NCBI GenBank assembly: GCA_963920765.1
Contig: OY987245.1
Location: forward strand, 6,464,727-6,528,726
Source of the DNA: Ulota crispa
Lineage: Eukaryota > Streptophyta > Bryopsida > Orthotrichales > Orthotrichaceae
Length of the DNA stretch: 64,000 nt
Direction of reading: 5' to 3'
In this document: piece by piece, positions 11,271-21,498 of the stretch
Numbering within the stretch: the stretch's first letter is position 1
How the letters are laid out: each line of letters begins with the position of its first letter
The notes under the pieces: generated by a model
Seen by the model: the letters and a program-made list of their open reading frames with translations, nothing else
Database searches by the model: none
What the model was told of the DNA's origin: nothing
Program-made: the position numbers and the translations under genes

Positions 11271-11633
11271 GAAAATTTCATGGGTACCCCTGAAGTTTGC
11301 CATATTTTCATAGATACCCCAGCTTTTTCAGAACTTTCACAAATACCCTTGGATCAAAAAGTTTAGGCGTTTTTTTATTTAATGCATGCCACTTCCCTAA
11401 CAAAAAAGTAGTGTGTGCACAAAGGGAGATCAAAAAATTTAGGCGTTTTTTTATTTAATGCATGTCACTTCTCTAACAAAAAAGTAGTGTGTGCACAAAG
11501 GGAGAAGGAAGTGACATGCACAACAAAACAAATGCCTCAAAATTTTGGTCCAAGAGTATTTGTGAAATTTCTGAAAAAGCAAGTGTATCTATGAAAATAT
11601 GACAAACTTCAGGGGTATCCATGAAATTTTCCC
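11271..11633. mobile_element. Mutator-like MITE inserted into the 20-bp array
   Basis: Ends GGAAAATTTCATGGGTACCCC / GGGGTATCCATGAAATTTTCCC correspond to the copy at 2490-2810. Array-type sequence lies on both sides (TGGTCTTTGGAAG on the left, TTTGTCTTGGAAGT on the right). A clear 9-bp TSD cannot be read because of the repetitive target. Inside, an about 70-bp block containing TTTAGGCGTTTTTTTATTTAA occurs twice (about 11360 and 11439). Confidence 0.75.
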
Positions 11634-11768
11634 AATTTTTTTTTGTCTTGGAAGTATTTCTTTTGGTCTTGGAAGCATTTTTTTCGGTCTTGGAAGTTTT
11701 TTTTTTTCGTCTTGGAAGTTTTTTTTTGGTCTTGGAAGTAATTTTTTTGGTCTTGGAAGTAATGTTCT
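11634..11768. repeat. Diverged continuation of the GGAAGT tandem array
   Basis: Six imperfect units of GGTCTTGGAAGTATTTTTTT, 20-25 bp each, with T-run length changes. They differ from the perfect left-hand array by TCTT for TCGT. Confidence 0.8.
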
Positions 11769-11918
11769 CGTGCTTAGAACCACTACAAGTAGAGAAATCA
11801 AAAGAGTTGTCGAGGACAAGAAGCAGTACTAAAGAGAGCCATGCATGTATTATACAAAACATATTGGTGGGACTTTGGCAGCATGGTCGACCCAAACCTT
11901 GAGTTTGAGTGAAGCCAA

Positions 11919-12458
11919 AAAGTGTTGCCAAAACTTCCCAAAATCGTTGCCAAAACTTCCAAAAAGTGTTGCCAAAACTTCCAAAAAGTGTTGCCAAAAC
12001 TTCCAAAAAGTGTTGCCAAAACTTCCAAAAAGTGTTGCCAAAACTTCCAAAAAGTGTTGCCAAAACTTCCAAAAAGTGTTGCCAAAACTTCCAAAAAGTG
12101 TTGCCAAAACTTCCAAAAAGTGTTGCCAAAACTTCCAAAAAGTGTTGCCAAAACTTCCAAAAAGTGTTGCCAAAACTTCCAAAAAGTGTTGCCAAAACTT
12201 CCAAAAAGTGTTGCCAAAACTTCCAAAAAGTGTTGCCAAAACTTCCAAAAAGTGTTGCCAAAACTTCCAAAAAGTGTTGCCAAAACTTCCAAAAAGTGTT
12301 GCCAAAACTTCCAAAAAGTGTTGCCAAAACTTCCAAAAAGTGTTGCCAAAACTTCCAAAAAGTGTTGCCAAAACTTCCAAAAAGTGTTGCCAAAACTTCC
12401 AAAAAGTGTTGCCAAAACTTCCAAAAAGTGTTGCCAAAACTTCCAAAAAGTGTTGCCA
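11919..12458. repeat. 22-bp tandem repeat, about 24 units
   Basis: The unit TTCCAAAAAGTGTTGCCAAAAC repeats without change from about 11956 to 12457, after one or two diverged first units. The period is 22, so three units (66 bp) return to frame, and all six frames stay open for 200-350 codons. None is regarded as a gene: their composition only mirrors the repeat. Flanking sequence (CCCAAACCTTGAGTTTGAGTG and the later GTGTGAACTGTCCC) resembles a dispersed repeat near 27240-27440. The array therefore seems to have grown inside an older element. Confidence 0.95.
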
Positions 12459-12459
12459 T

Positions 12460-13970
12460 GTGGGCAAAATGCAGAAAATCGGGAAGTGGGAGTATATTGG
12501 GGCATGGGACTTGCAATTCACACCAACTTTTGGCAAGATTTCAGTGGTGTGTGAACTGTCCCTAACCATTGTAACAAACTTATTTATTGATCACGAGGGC
12601 ACTCTAAACATCAAAAAATAACATCTAATTTAGGTTTTCTTCCCACCTGATTTTCTGTCTGTCATGGAATTGAGTCCCTGAAATTACGTAATTAGACAAT
12701 CCGACCCAGGCCATATAGACACACCTCTTCACAACTTCCCTTCTCTCCTGTGAAGGGCAGAAAAAGCCGCAGGCTTCTGCGATCTGTTGCCTTGTCGTCT
12801 CTAAGCAAGCTTATTCATTCCCGGTATGTTAACAAAAAGCCAAACAAAAAACAATGTGAAAGCAAGATGCCAGCTTTATTACATAACTTGAATCCGTGAG
12901 AGAAAAAAGTGTGGACAAATATGCGTCCTTTTATAAAACAATCTAGGAATACACTCAAAAGTCTCAAACCCAGATATATATTTTTCTGTGATGGTAATCT
13001 CTACCCATCACGTTGACAAAAGAATGCTAAGTGTTTTCTCGCAAGTACCCATGTGAAGAGCAAACCCAAGCTAGTCCTGAGCAACTCTTCCGTTCTCAGT
13101 GTTCACCTTCAAAAATAGACGTCATCCGTCATGTGTAGTAGTTGAGACCTGGTGCGCAAAGACAGAATTAGTTCAGGCAGATTCCAGAAAATAATTGAAA
13201 ATTTCCGGGCTTGCAAGCAATAAATATTTTCACACGCATCAGAGTCGATTACAAGGGCCAACCAACATAACGATGGAAAGAACAAAGAATGCTGTAGCGT
13301 AGATTTTTCAGAAAATTTACTAAGAAGTTCATGAAGTGATCTTGCTATTTTTTATTTTGGACGCACTCGGGATTTGAAATATGACACGTGTCAAGAGGAA
13401 TTGAAATCTGTTACAGGGATTTTTACATCATCAAAGACAATGTCATCATAGGTCACTGCTTGAGATAGTCGTCATTACCAACTTTATTGCTTGACTTCAT
13501 TCTGAAGAAAGGCAAGGTTGCTAGAATGTAGATGTCTAACATAAACCCTGAACAAACAAACAAACAAACAGCACTACATATATTAGAACGAGTAGCCACG
13601 TTTAACCCAAACCTAGTGCAAACCTCAACCAGACGAAATCTGCTTGACCCTGAATCACACAAATTAATAATACACCGGCCACTTATTTCTTGCTTCACTT
13701 ATTTGATATTCAGAGATCCACCCTCTGTGCTCCTCTTAGTTTCCAAGATATGGATGGATGTTCAAATTTACTTATCAAAGCAATGAATGTTTTCCAATTC
13801 CAAGTGCTGCTTTAGTTGCAAGTAGAGCGTGCCAATAGAATGGTCAATTGAAAGAATCTATGCCCACAGGGAGTTCAGACTTGCAAACCAAACTGGAAAA
13901 GGTGCAAGGAAGACAAATAAATGCTCACACAGCAGCGACGTCTAGGAGCTGAGGTATTACAAAAGATTAC
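12460..13970. other. Spacer between the tandem array and the gar2-like gene
   Basis: No open frame of protein-like character. The part next to 13971 is presumably 3' UTR of the minus-strand gene. An (AAAC)n run lies at about 13553-13570. Confidence 0.45.
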
Positions 13971-16010
13971 CTAATACTTGTAACGTGACCGATTTAATCT
14001 GAAGAAACAACAGCCATCGAATCGATTTTTTCGTCGAGGGTGAGCTTTAGCCATTCTAACCGGGCTGCTATTCCATTCTGGAGGTGCCAGGCTGTGCATA
14101 AGAAAATACAATCTGTCAGCTTCATTCAGTAAAGAAGAGACAAAAACAAGCCTTTGAGAAGTTAAGAGAAGAGGAGCTCCTCTACGAAGTAGCTGGTTTG
14201 TAGGCAACAAAAGTAGAAAAGCTTCAATCGAATTTTACAAGAATTCCCTCCAACAATTATGAGCCAAGTTTCATTAGTGGAGACTTGGCAAACATCACAT
14301 AATCACAGGAGCTCCATCTAGTTACCTCCTTACATTGGGAAAGCAAAAGACCGGTTGCTTGTTGTGCTGCTGTCAGACCGCAATGACATACTTCCCGAAT
14401 ACTGAAGCATATTAGGCCCATTCGATGACTGTGTACAAGAAAAGCGTGAAGGGTACATGATTTGCCCAGAATATGAATAGGTCCTTGGATCCGAATCTGG
14501 ATAAGAAAAGCCCTCGCTGCTCCGCGGTGAATCCGTCTCTTCATCCGTCGTCTCTCCTGGACTCCCAAATTTGCTCCCCATGACAGGGGGAAGAACTTGT
14601 ACAATCCTAGGAGAGGGCAGCTCTGCTGGTTTGGTCGAAGCTCCCAAGCCTACGTCCTCTCGAATTTTTCCACTAGAATCTGTCAATGTATCTTCACCAA
14701 CACAAGAAATTTCAAAACAACATCGCATTCTTGCCCATTTAATCACGTGATTTCAAATTCAGAAACACAGAAATAGCAGAAAAGCCTAAGGACGAAGTCT
14801 TGTCTATAAAAAAACCTCCTTACTACAACCCTCTCTTCAATGATATTCTAGAATACCCTCTAAACTTCCCACAGGTGGTATGATTACAGAGGTTTGACCA
14901 GTATATGACCATTAGCTTTGCTCCGTTAAAGGAAATGCTGTCTCCTAGTACATGCAAAAAAACAAAAGCGGATTAGAAAATACCTCGATTCGGGTCTTCT
15001 ATAACAGGAGCTGGCGATTCAAGATTTATATTGTTCTTATCAGACACACCATGTATTTCTGATGGTAAACCGGAAGTCGACACATCCATACCATCTACAG
15101 GAGCAGTATGCTTAACTTCAGGATTAGGACTTGAGACATGCGATTGGGGCAATTTGCTTCTGCTCTCTCCTTCTAATGTGATTGAACTATGTGGTACATG
15201 TTGAAAAGCTACTTCTTTACTTTCTTCAGAAATCTCCACATCTTCTGCATGTTCCTTTCTTCTCGACGGAAGCTGTGAAACTGATTGATCACCACCACTG
15301 TTAGGATTCCGAGACCCAGGTTCTTCAACTGCAAGCTCCGGATTCATTTCCTCAGGAATCCTGTTGTGAATCTCTCCGTTTTGAACACCAGACGCACCGC
15401 CTTGGCTTGTACCTCCTTTCGAAACATTTAATGGAGGTTCCGAAGTGAAATTCTTGCTTCTGCTAGAGTCGAACGAACTGAGCACTTGTTCCGGTGCTTC
15501 AATTGTATTACTACTAGAAAGTGCAGTAACCACGGCACGAGGATTGGGAAGAGCCTGCCTCGGTTTAATCTTCTCGTCACCATTGGAGCCAGCGACAAGC
15601 TCCTCTCCTCTACCACCGTTTGGCCGATTTGGATCCACTGCAGAAGCTAAAGCACTAGCTTGCTGATCAGAAGTAACTCGAAGTGGCAACCTTCGTAGTC
15701 TCTTGATAGAAAAAGACGGCAAGTCGCCATCTCCATTTTCATAAATTTGAGAGTCCGGATTGCCATTGCATTTCTGTACATAGTCCAGCTCCCCGGGCTT
15801 ATTGTAACCTACAACCTCCTTCAAAGGGCCCTGGTTCTCGTCCACTTGCTGAACGTTCGCGGATCTCGGGCTCTTTCCATCAACAGGAGAACTTTTAACA
15901 ACACCTTGGTCGTTGGTAGTATCAACTTTGAAATTATTATCTTCGGAGCTCTTCACCTTCTTCCCTCGTAAAGAAACGTCTGATCCTGCCTCGTCTACGA
16001 ACGAACCCAT
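13971..16010 (-). CDS. Plant-specific gar2-like protein of unknown function (3 exons)
   Basis: Minus-strand exons are 16010-14984, 14679-14334 and 14091-13971. Junctions are CGAG|GTATTT to TTGACAG|ATTCT, and CCAAT|GTAAGG to GCACAG|CCTGG. Phases agree and give 497 residues. Residues 1-360 are Ser/Glu/Asn-rich and probably disordered, with a basic patch KRLRRLPLRV. The C-terminal block is diagnostic: GSPGETTDEETDSPRSSEGF, then SLRSDSSTTSNRSFAFPIL, then PEWNSSPVRMAKA, and a basic Cys-containing tail. The Ile of FAFPIL is made only by splicing AT to C, which supports the intron. The family is annotated in plants as 18S pre-ribosomal assembly protein gar2-related, a label from composition rather than experiment. 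Nucleolar function is therefore not established. No hydrophobic segment or signal peptide is seen. Confidence 0.88.
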
Positions 16011-16870
16011 GGTTCACCGAATCGATCCCGACAGAAAATTGAATCACGAACATTAAATCCTGCGTTGCAAAGAAACTTGCGCCACCGACGCCATTGCCAA
16101 TCGACCTCCTGTAACTCTCAGTCTTGACAAAAATCGATCCTTGACGGTACTACAAAGAGTTCTCTAACACCGCATGCCGATAACTGAAGACCGTTGCTAC
16201 AGAGCAAAATATCAACTATTGCGGAAACAATCAAACTGACGACAATGAACACAGACACACGCCTATCTCCTCAGAATTCCTCAAGAAGAATCCGCCAATA
16301 CGCCTCTCCAAACTCTAATACAATTTCGCACCCGACCGCTTAGAAACTTACACGAATTTCAACCAAGAACTCCAATCGTGCCGTTCCATCATCTCCACAG
16401 CCTCCGTCCACTACTCTCTTTGTTGCCTACAATCCTAAACCCTAGCACTAGAATAAAAGGTGCCAAGCTAACAAGGGAATCGATTCATTAGTCCACGGCT
16501 AAGGCTGCACTCATCAGCCCGAGCTTCCACAAGAGCCGCCCTGCCATCGCCACGACACGACAATCTTATCAAACCACAGCAACGATCATCACCTCCGGCG
16601 AAGCAGAAGCTCTGGTTCAAGTCGATCGTCGTCTTTCGCATCCCCCTTGCCAAGCACGCCTTCAAAAATTCAAAAAAATGGCAACGAAGATCGTGTAAAG
16701 GCCGCGTGCGTACTCAGCCGGCTCGTGCGAGCAAGCGAGTGACGTCGTGGGAGCACAAGCAGTCGCAAACATCGCCGCCCCGCACTCTCCGTTGCTGCTT
16801 CTGCTCGTCGGCCATGGCCAAAGCCCCCGCCATAGCCGAGGGAGCTGCGGCTCCTTGACGGCCATGACGG
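16011..16870 (-). promoter_or_regulatory. Presumed 5' UTR and promoter of the gar2-like gene
   Basis: GC-richer than the surroundings, C- and A-rich on the plus strand, with several short upstream ATG frames on the minus strand. No conserved protein was recognised in these frames. The region probably holds the leader, possibly with an upstream intron. The exact transcription start cannot be placed. Confidence 0.4.
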
Positions 16871-16956
16871 ACGAATGGATGAATGTGAGGATGATTTCTG
16901 TCAGTCGGTGAAAGAAAGAAAGGCGCGGGTTGTCTTCATGAGACTGGTGTCATGAA

Positions 16957-17002
16957 GGGCGGGGCGGGGCGGGGCGGGGCGGGGCGGGGCGGAGGGGGGG
17001 GG
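16957..17002. repeat. (GGGGC)n microsatellite and G-run
   Basis: Seven consecutive GGGGC units followed by GGAGGGGGGGGGAG. It is G-quadruplex-prone and about 950 bp upstream of the gar2-like start codon. Confidence 0.9.
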
Positions 17003-17114
17003 AGATAAATGGGGTCATGGACAATACTAGTGTTCATGATCAGTTGTCCCAAACTGTTGATTTTTTCATAACTACTGTACCCAAACAGCAGGTTTGCCCC
17101 CCAAAAGAGGGAAG

Positions 17115-17515
17115 TGATATGTGTACCACACCCTTTCAATTACTGTACCACACCCTCAGAGTAAATTTTAGATTTCTACCATCGTATAGCTGAATTTGAG
17201 AATTTGGAATTCAGATTTGGACTTAGAGATCATGATTTTGTCTAAAATCATAAAAAAATTGCAATTCAATAACACCCAATGAAAAAGTTTAGCTAGGGAG
17301 AAAAGTATTACTTTTACTTTTGTTTGTAAAAAAGATTAACTTTTTCATTGGGTGTTGTTGAATTGCAACTTCTTTTTTTTTGGTTCTAGACTAAATCATG
17401 GTCTCTAAGTCCAAATCTAAATTCCAATTTCTCAAATTCAGCTTTACAATGGTAGAAATCTAAAATTTACTCTGGGGTGTGGTACAATAATTGAAAGGGT
17501 GTGGTACACATATCA
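17115..17515. mobile_element. Long foldback element, GTGTACCACACCC type
   Basis: Nearly the whole 401 bp is an inverted repeat. TGATATGTGTACCACACCC starts the left arm and its complement ends the right arm. The arms are about 180 bp with few mismatches, meeting at AACTTTTTCATTGGGTGTT. The paired arms could form one long hairpin RNA. Confidence 0.85.
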
Positions 17516-17588
17516 ATTCCCCCCAAAAAAAACTTGTTTTTGAAATTTGTTGAAAGTTTTAAAACTGAAACATTTTTGAAGAAAATTT

Positions 17589-17986
17589 ATACATGTACCA
17601 CCCCTTCTTGACTATTCTACCACACCCTACTATATATAGTTAATATTTACAATATTAAAATAGGTGTGGATCACAAAAAACATCACTAAGTTGAAAACAC
17701 GACTTGACATAGAAGTTGAAACTTTAATTTTTTTTTCCAGCTCTTAATCTAGCTCATAGTATTGATTTAAAAGAGATTAAACTAAAAAAAACAAAATTTA
17801 GATTTTTTCATTGATACTATGAACTAGATTAAGAGCTAAAAATCAAAATCAAAGTAACGACTTTTGTATCAAGTAGTGTTTTTGAATTAATGATGTCTTT
17901 TGTGATCCACACCTATTTTAATATTGTAAATGTTGACCATATATAGTAGGGTGTGGTAGAATAATCAAAAAGAGGTGGTACATGTA
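17589..17986. mobile_element. Second long foldback element with related ends
   Basis: Left arm begins ATACATGTACCACCCCTTCT and contains CTACCACACCCTACTATATA; the right arm is its complement, ending at 17986. The interior differs from the neighbour at 17115-17515, but the subterminal (G)GTGTGGTA boxes are shared, so they look like two subfamilies lying side by side. Confidence 0.8.
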
Positions 17987-20886
17987 TCAATTACCTTTTT
18001 TAAAAATTGAAATGTTTTTGAAATTTTGAAAATAGGAGAACCATCCTTGAAATTTTTGGAAAACTGCCCTTTCAAGGAAAATTCTTCTTTAAATTATTTT
18101 TAACTCATTATTGATATAGATTAGCATTTTATACTAGGAGGACAAATAGAGTTTCTACAACATCAACTATTTGATCTTGGCTACACAAAACGAGTACACC
18201 CAAGAGTGTTGAATGAGAATTTCTAGCGCAAAGACAGACATCTTTTTTTCTTTTTCTTTTTTCCTCTCCTTTATGCTTTTTTATTTTTCCTCTTTTTTCT
18301 CTCTTTTTCTCTTTATTTTATTTTATTCTATATTTTTACTTTTGCAACTAGGAGCTAATAAATGAAGAGCAGATTTGGGTCTAGTGCTGGAGGGGTAGTG
18401 GCAGAGGGAGCAACTTGGCACCTTCAATCATGTTTCATAAGTGACCGTGTGGTTGTTGCTGTTGGCATTGTTGGCATGGCCATCGTGGCCTCTTGCCAAC
18501 CTCCTCGGAGTCACTCCTTGGAGTCAATTTCTGAGTTGCGGTTTTAATTGGGGTGCAGCATGAAATAAATATCACTGGATGAAGCAAGAGGAGACCGCAA
18601 GATAACACAAAAAATGCATGTATAAACAAACAATAAAATAGTAACAAGAGATAACAATAAAAAACGGTAACAAAAAACAATAACAAAAATTGCAAAATAT
18701 CAACAAAAATTAATAAAATTAAATAACAATAAAATTTGGAACTTCCTTTAGGAACAATTTTGTAGAATGGGGTGCAACCAATGAGTGAGGATATTATAAA
18801 AACAAGAGAAAGCTGAATGAAATGTAAGAAAATCAATTGAAACTTGAGTTAACCACATTAAAACGAGCTAGATTTTCAAGTAAAGTCCAATTATATTATA
18901 AGTATAGGATTAGTATCTAGTGAATGCACTAAAAAACCGGTTGAAATGGAGAAATGTTAGATTTTTATTGAGGAGGCTCAAAATCTTCCCAGTGCAATAT
19001 AGCTCCTTTTTATTATAAAAGATTTCGTGTTTGTAAGAATTGCACACTTAACATTATTTGCTAATGATGGGAGGTTTTCTTATACCTCAAAAAAAATACA
19101 AGAGAATAAAAGCCTAAACATCTCATGGTGATAGTACATACATTATTGTGAAATTGGCATTTGCTATTAATAAGTAGTTTTAATGTGGGATTTAAATAGC
19201 TCACTAGAACAACATTGATTTATATTTCAACCCTTTTGTTGATCTCAAATGTAGAAAAGGTGGGGATCCATTTTAAATACAAGTAGAATACCTTACTTGT
19301 GTTGGCCACAAAGGGTCTTTTAGAAGTTTAAGGGCTATTGCAATGAACCATAAAATTGGATTTGAGACATGCCTAGGCACTCAAATAATAAAGCAAATTG
19401 GCTTGGTTGAAATAGATTTTAAATTATGCTTAGGTTTTTTCAAAATATGCGTTTTTATTTTTGCTATTATTTTTTTTTTAAACTAATTAGGAGGTAATGC
19501 CCTAGAGTTTCAAAAAGGTGAGAACCCTACTTTATTTAAGAATTTCAAAGTTTGTTTCCCAAACAAAAAAATCATAAGGGAAATAGTATTTCATTCACAA
19601 AGGTTGAATTTTCAACAAAAATAAATGTTGAGGGAGAAAAGAAAAGTAACACCGCACATGTGAAAGTTGTTTCTCTAGAAAATGAAAATGTGCATGGATG
19701 CAACAGGTTTTTCCATTTGTGATTATTTCCCTGATTTTTCTCATGTTGAAAATCTTCTTTGACTATATCCGCATTGAAGCCCAAAGGCACTCTACTTCGT
19801 TTGCTAAATATTATGAAAGGAAATGCAACCCTTTAGGTGTTTTTAGTAGTGGTTCACATAACACTGGTCAATTGTAATAAAAATTAAGATTTAAAAAAAA
19901 AAAAAAATGAACAGTCAATCGGCACTCAAATTGGTTTATAATTTTTGTTAATCCAATTTTTGAAGCATAGTCCCATTGTACTGAAATCAAAATCTTAATA
20001 AAAAAAATACTACCATGTAGGCATTTCTAAGTGAATTAGTACCTAGAATTAATGCTCCAAAATGTGGCTAAATATTTAGCAAATTTGTTCCCAACATTTT
20101 TTATTGGTACTGAAAATGTTACCTTGAGCTTTTTCTAGCAAAGTGAGTATTTTTTTAACACCTCGGGATCAGTGCTTGGGACATTAGGAGGTTTTCAAAC
20201 CTTTGTTGGTTTCTCATCAAAGTCTATTTTCTTGAATACAATATTTTTTTTTTTTGCTTCTTTTTGCAATAGACAAATTGTAAGAAAAATTTTGATTTCT
20301 CAGAATGATTTCAAGGTAGGTTTCTTCTCTTTTCCCTCGGTTCTCCATGCAAGAGAGTTCATGCTTGCATGACTCTGAACATCATTATGTGCATAAAACC
20401 TTTTGATTTTCTCACAATAAAACTAAACTGTGCGTGAAACAAAGTTGGTTTTCTTTTGAAGAATATGTTAATTTTGGAAGCAACAACGCTTTCTATTTTA
20501 TTTATTTATTTTTGTCAACTTTGAAACCCCCTGTTGTGAAGCTATAAATCTCAACTTTCAACGCTCCAATCCTAACTTTTGGAAACTTATTGTGACTTAG
20601 GACATAATGTGAACCGCCCCTTGAGAAGGAATGCATTCTAGAACCTTTATGTGGTCCAGTAGGACACTGTCACTTTTGGATAGCTTGCTGTTACCAGCAA
20701 AGTCAATATGTCATGGGCCATCAAGCCATTAAGTTACGTGCCACGTGTCACCGAGACATTTCTTATAACCTCTATATAGTTCATAACAAAAATCTGTAAC
20801 AATAAAGTGAGAATTGAAGTCCTTTTCCTTGGGGGTTTCTTTTCAAATTCCATTATCTTTGCATATGAATTCCCACTTTCGAACTA
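17987..20886. other. Gene-free AT-rich region
   Basis: Contains a pyrimidine-rich stretch (18240-18350) and a decayed TTAA-group short element at about 19120-19340, with AATAGCTCACTAGAAC and CACAAAGGGTCTTTT in common with 7109-7336. No gene was seen; open frames are short and AT-driven. Confidence 0.5.
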
Positions 20887-21102
20887 GGGTAGACACACCC
20901 AATCTAGAGCATGGTCCTAATGTGGTGCATATGTACACGGCTAGTACATTTTGAATTTAAAATTTAGGCAAGTCATAGATAGTTTGTTTTTGTGGCAAGA
21001 AATAAGCTATCTACTACTTGCCTAGATTTTAGATCCAAAATGTACTAGCCATGTACATATGCACCACATTAGGACCATGCTCCATATTGGGTGTGTCTAC
21101 CT
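20887..21102. mobile_element. TA-flanked foldback, GGGTAGACACACCC type
   Basis: Arms of about 95 bp: GGTAGACACACCCAAT...GTCCTAATGTGGTGCATA on the left, and the complement ending GTGTGTCTACC on the right. TA flanks both sides (20885-20886 and 21103-21104), as in Tc1/mariner-type MITEs. It makes a nearly perfect hairpin. Confidence 0.82.
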
Positions 21103-21321
21103 TACTACCTTAAATCTTCACCTAACAATTTTACCTTTTGTTTCTTTGTCTAAAAAGTAATTATGTAGTCCAAAGAGAGAAAATAATTTGTATGGAATAC
21201 GTGGCAAACACATGATATCATAGCAATTTGAAATGTGACATTTTTGCACTAATTAATCAATTTACAACAAAAAAAAAATCAATCCAAACGTGGATAGACA
21301 TGTGTTCCATTTTATTGCCTT

Positions 21322-21498
21322 GAGTAGAAAAATCAATTCTTTTGTTGTTTTGGTTGCATTGATGAGTGCATTTTTTTTGTTGATGTTCAACAAAAATTTG
21401 TTGATTCATGTTGATAATAGATTTATGTTGAACATCAATAGAAAAATGCACTCATTAACGCAACCAAAACAATAACAAAAATTGAGTTTTTACTAGAA
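21322..21498. mobile_element. Foldback element of about 177 bp
   Basis: Left arm TTGGTTGCATTGATGAGTGC and right arm GCACTCATTAACGCAACCAA pair, with further pairing of GTTGATGTTCAAC to GTTGAACATCAA around the loop. The superfamily is not assigned. Confidence 0.7.

Noticed and set aside
10872..11311. Long minus-strand open frames of STTKKLLPRPKN / FHDQK repeats
   Set aside because: They are frame readings of the perfect 20-bp tandem repeat; no independent coding signal.
11473..12621. Open frames of 210-347 codons on both strands
   Set aside because: All derive from the 22-bp repeat, which lacks stops in every frame; identical peptide cycles in all frames exclude real coding.
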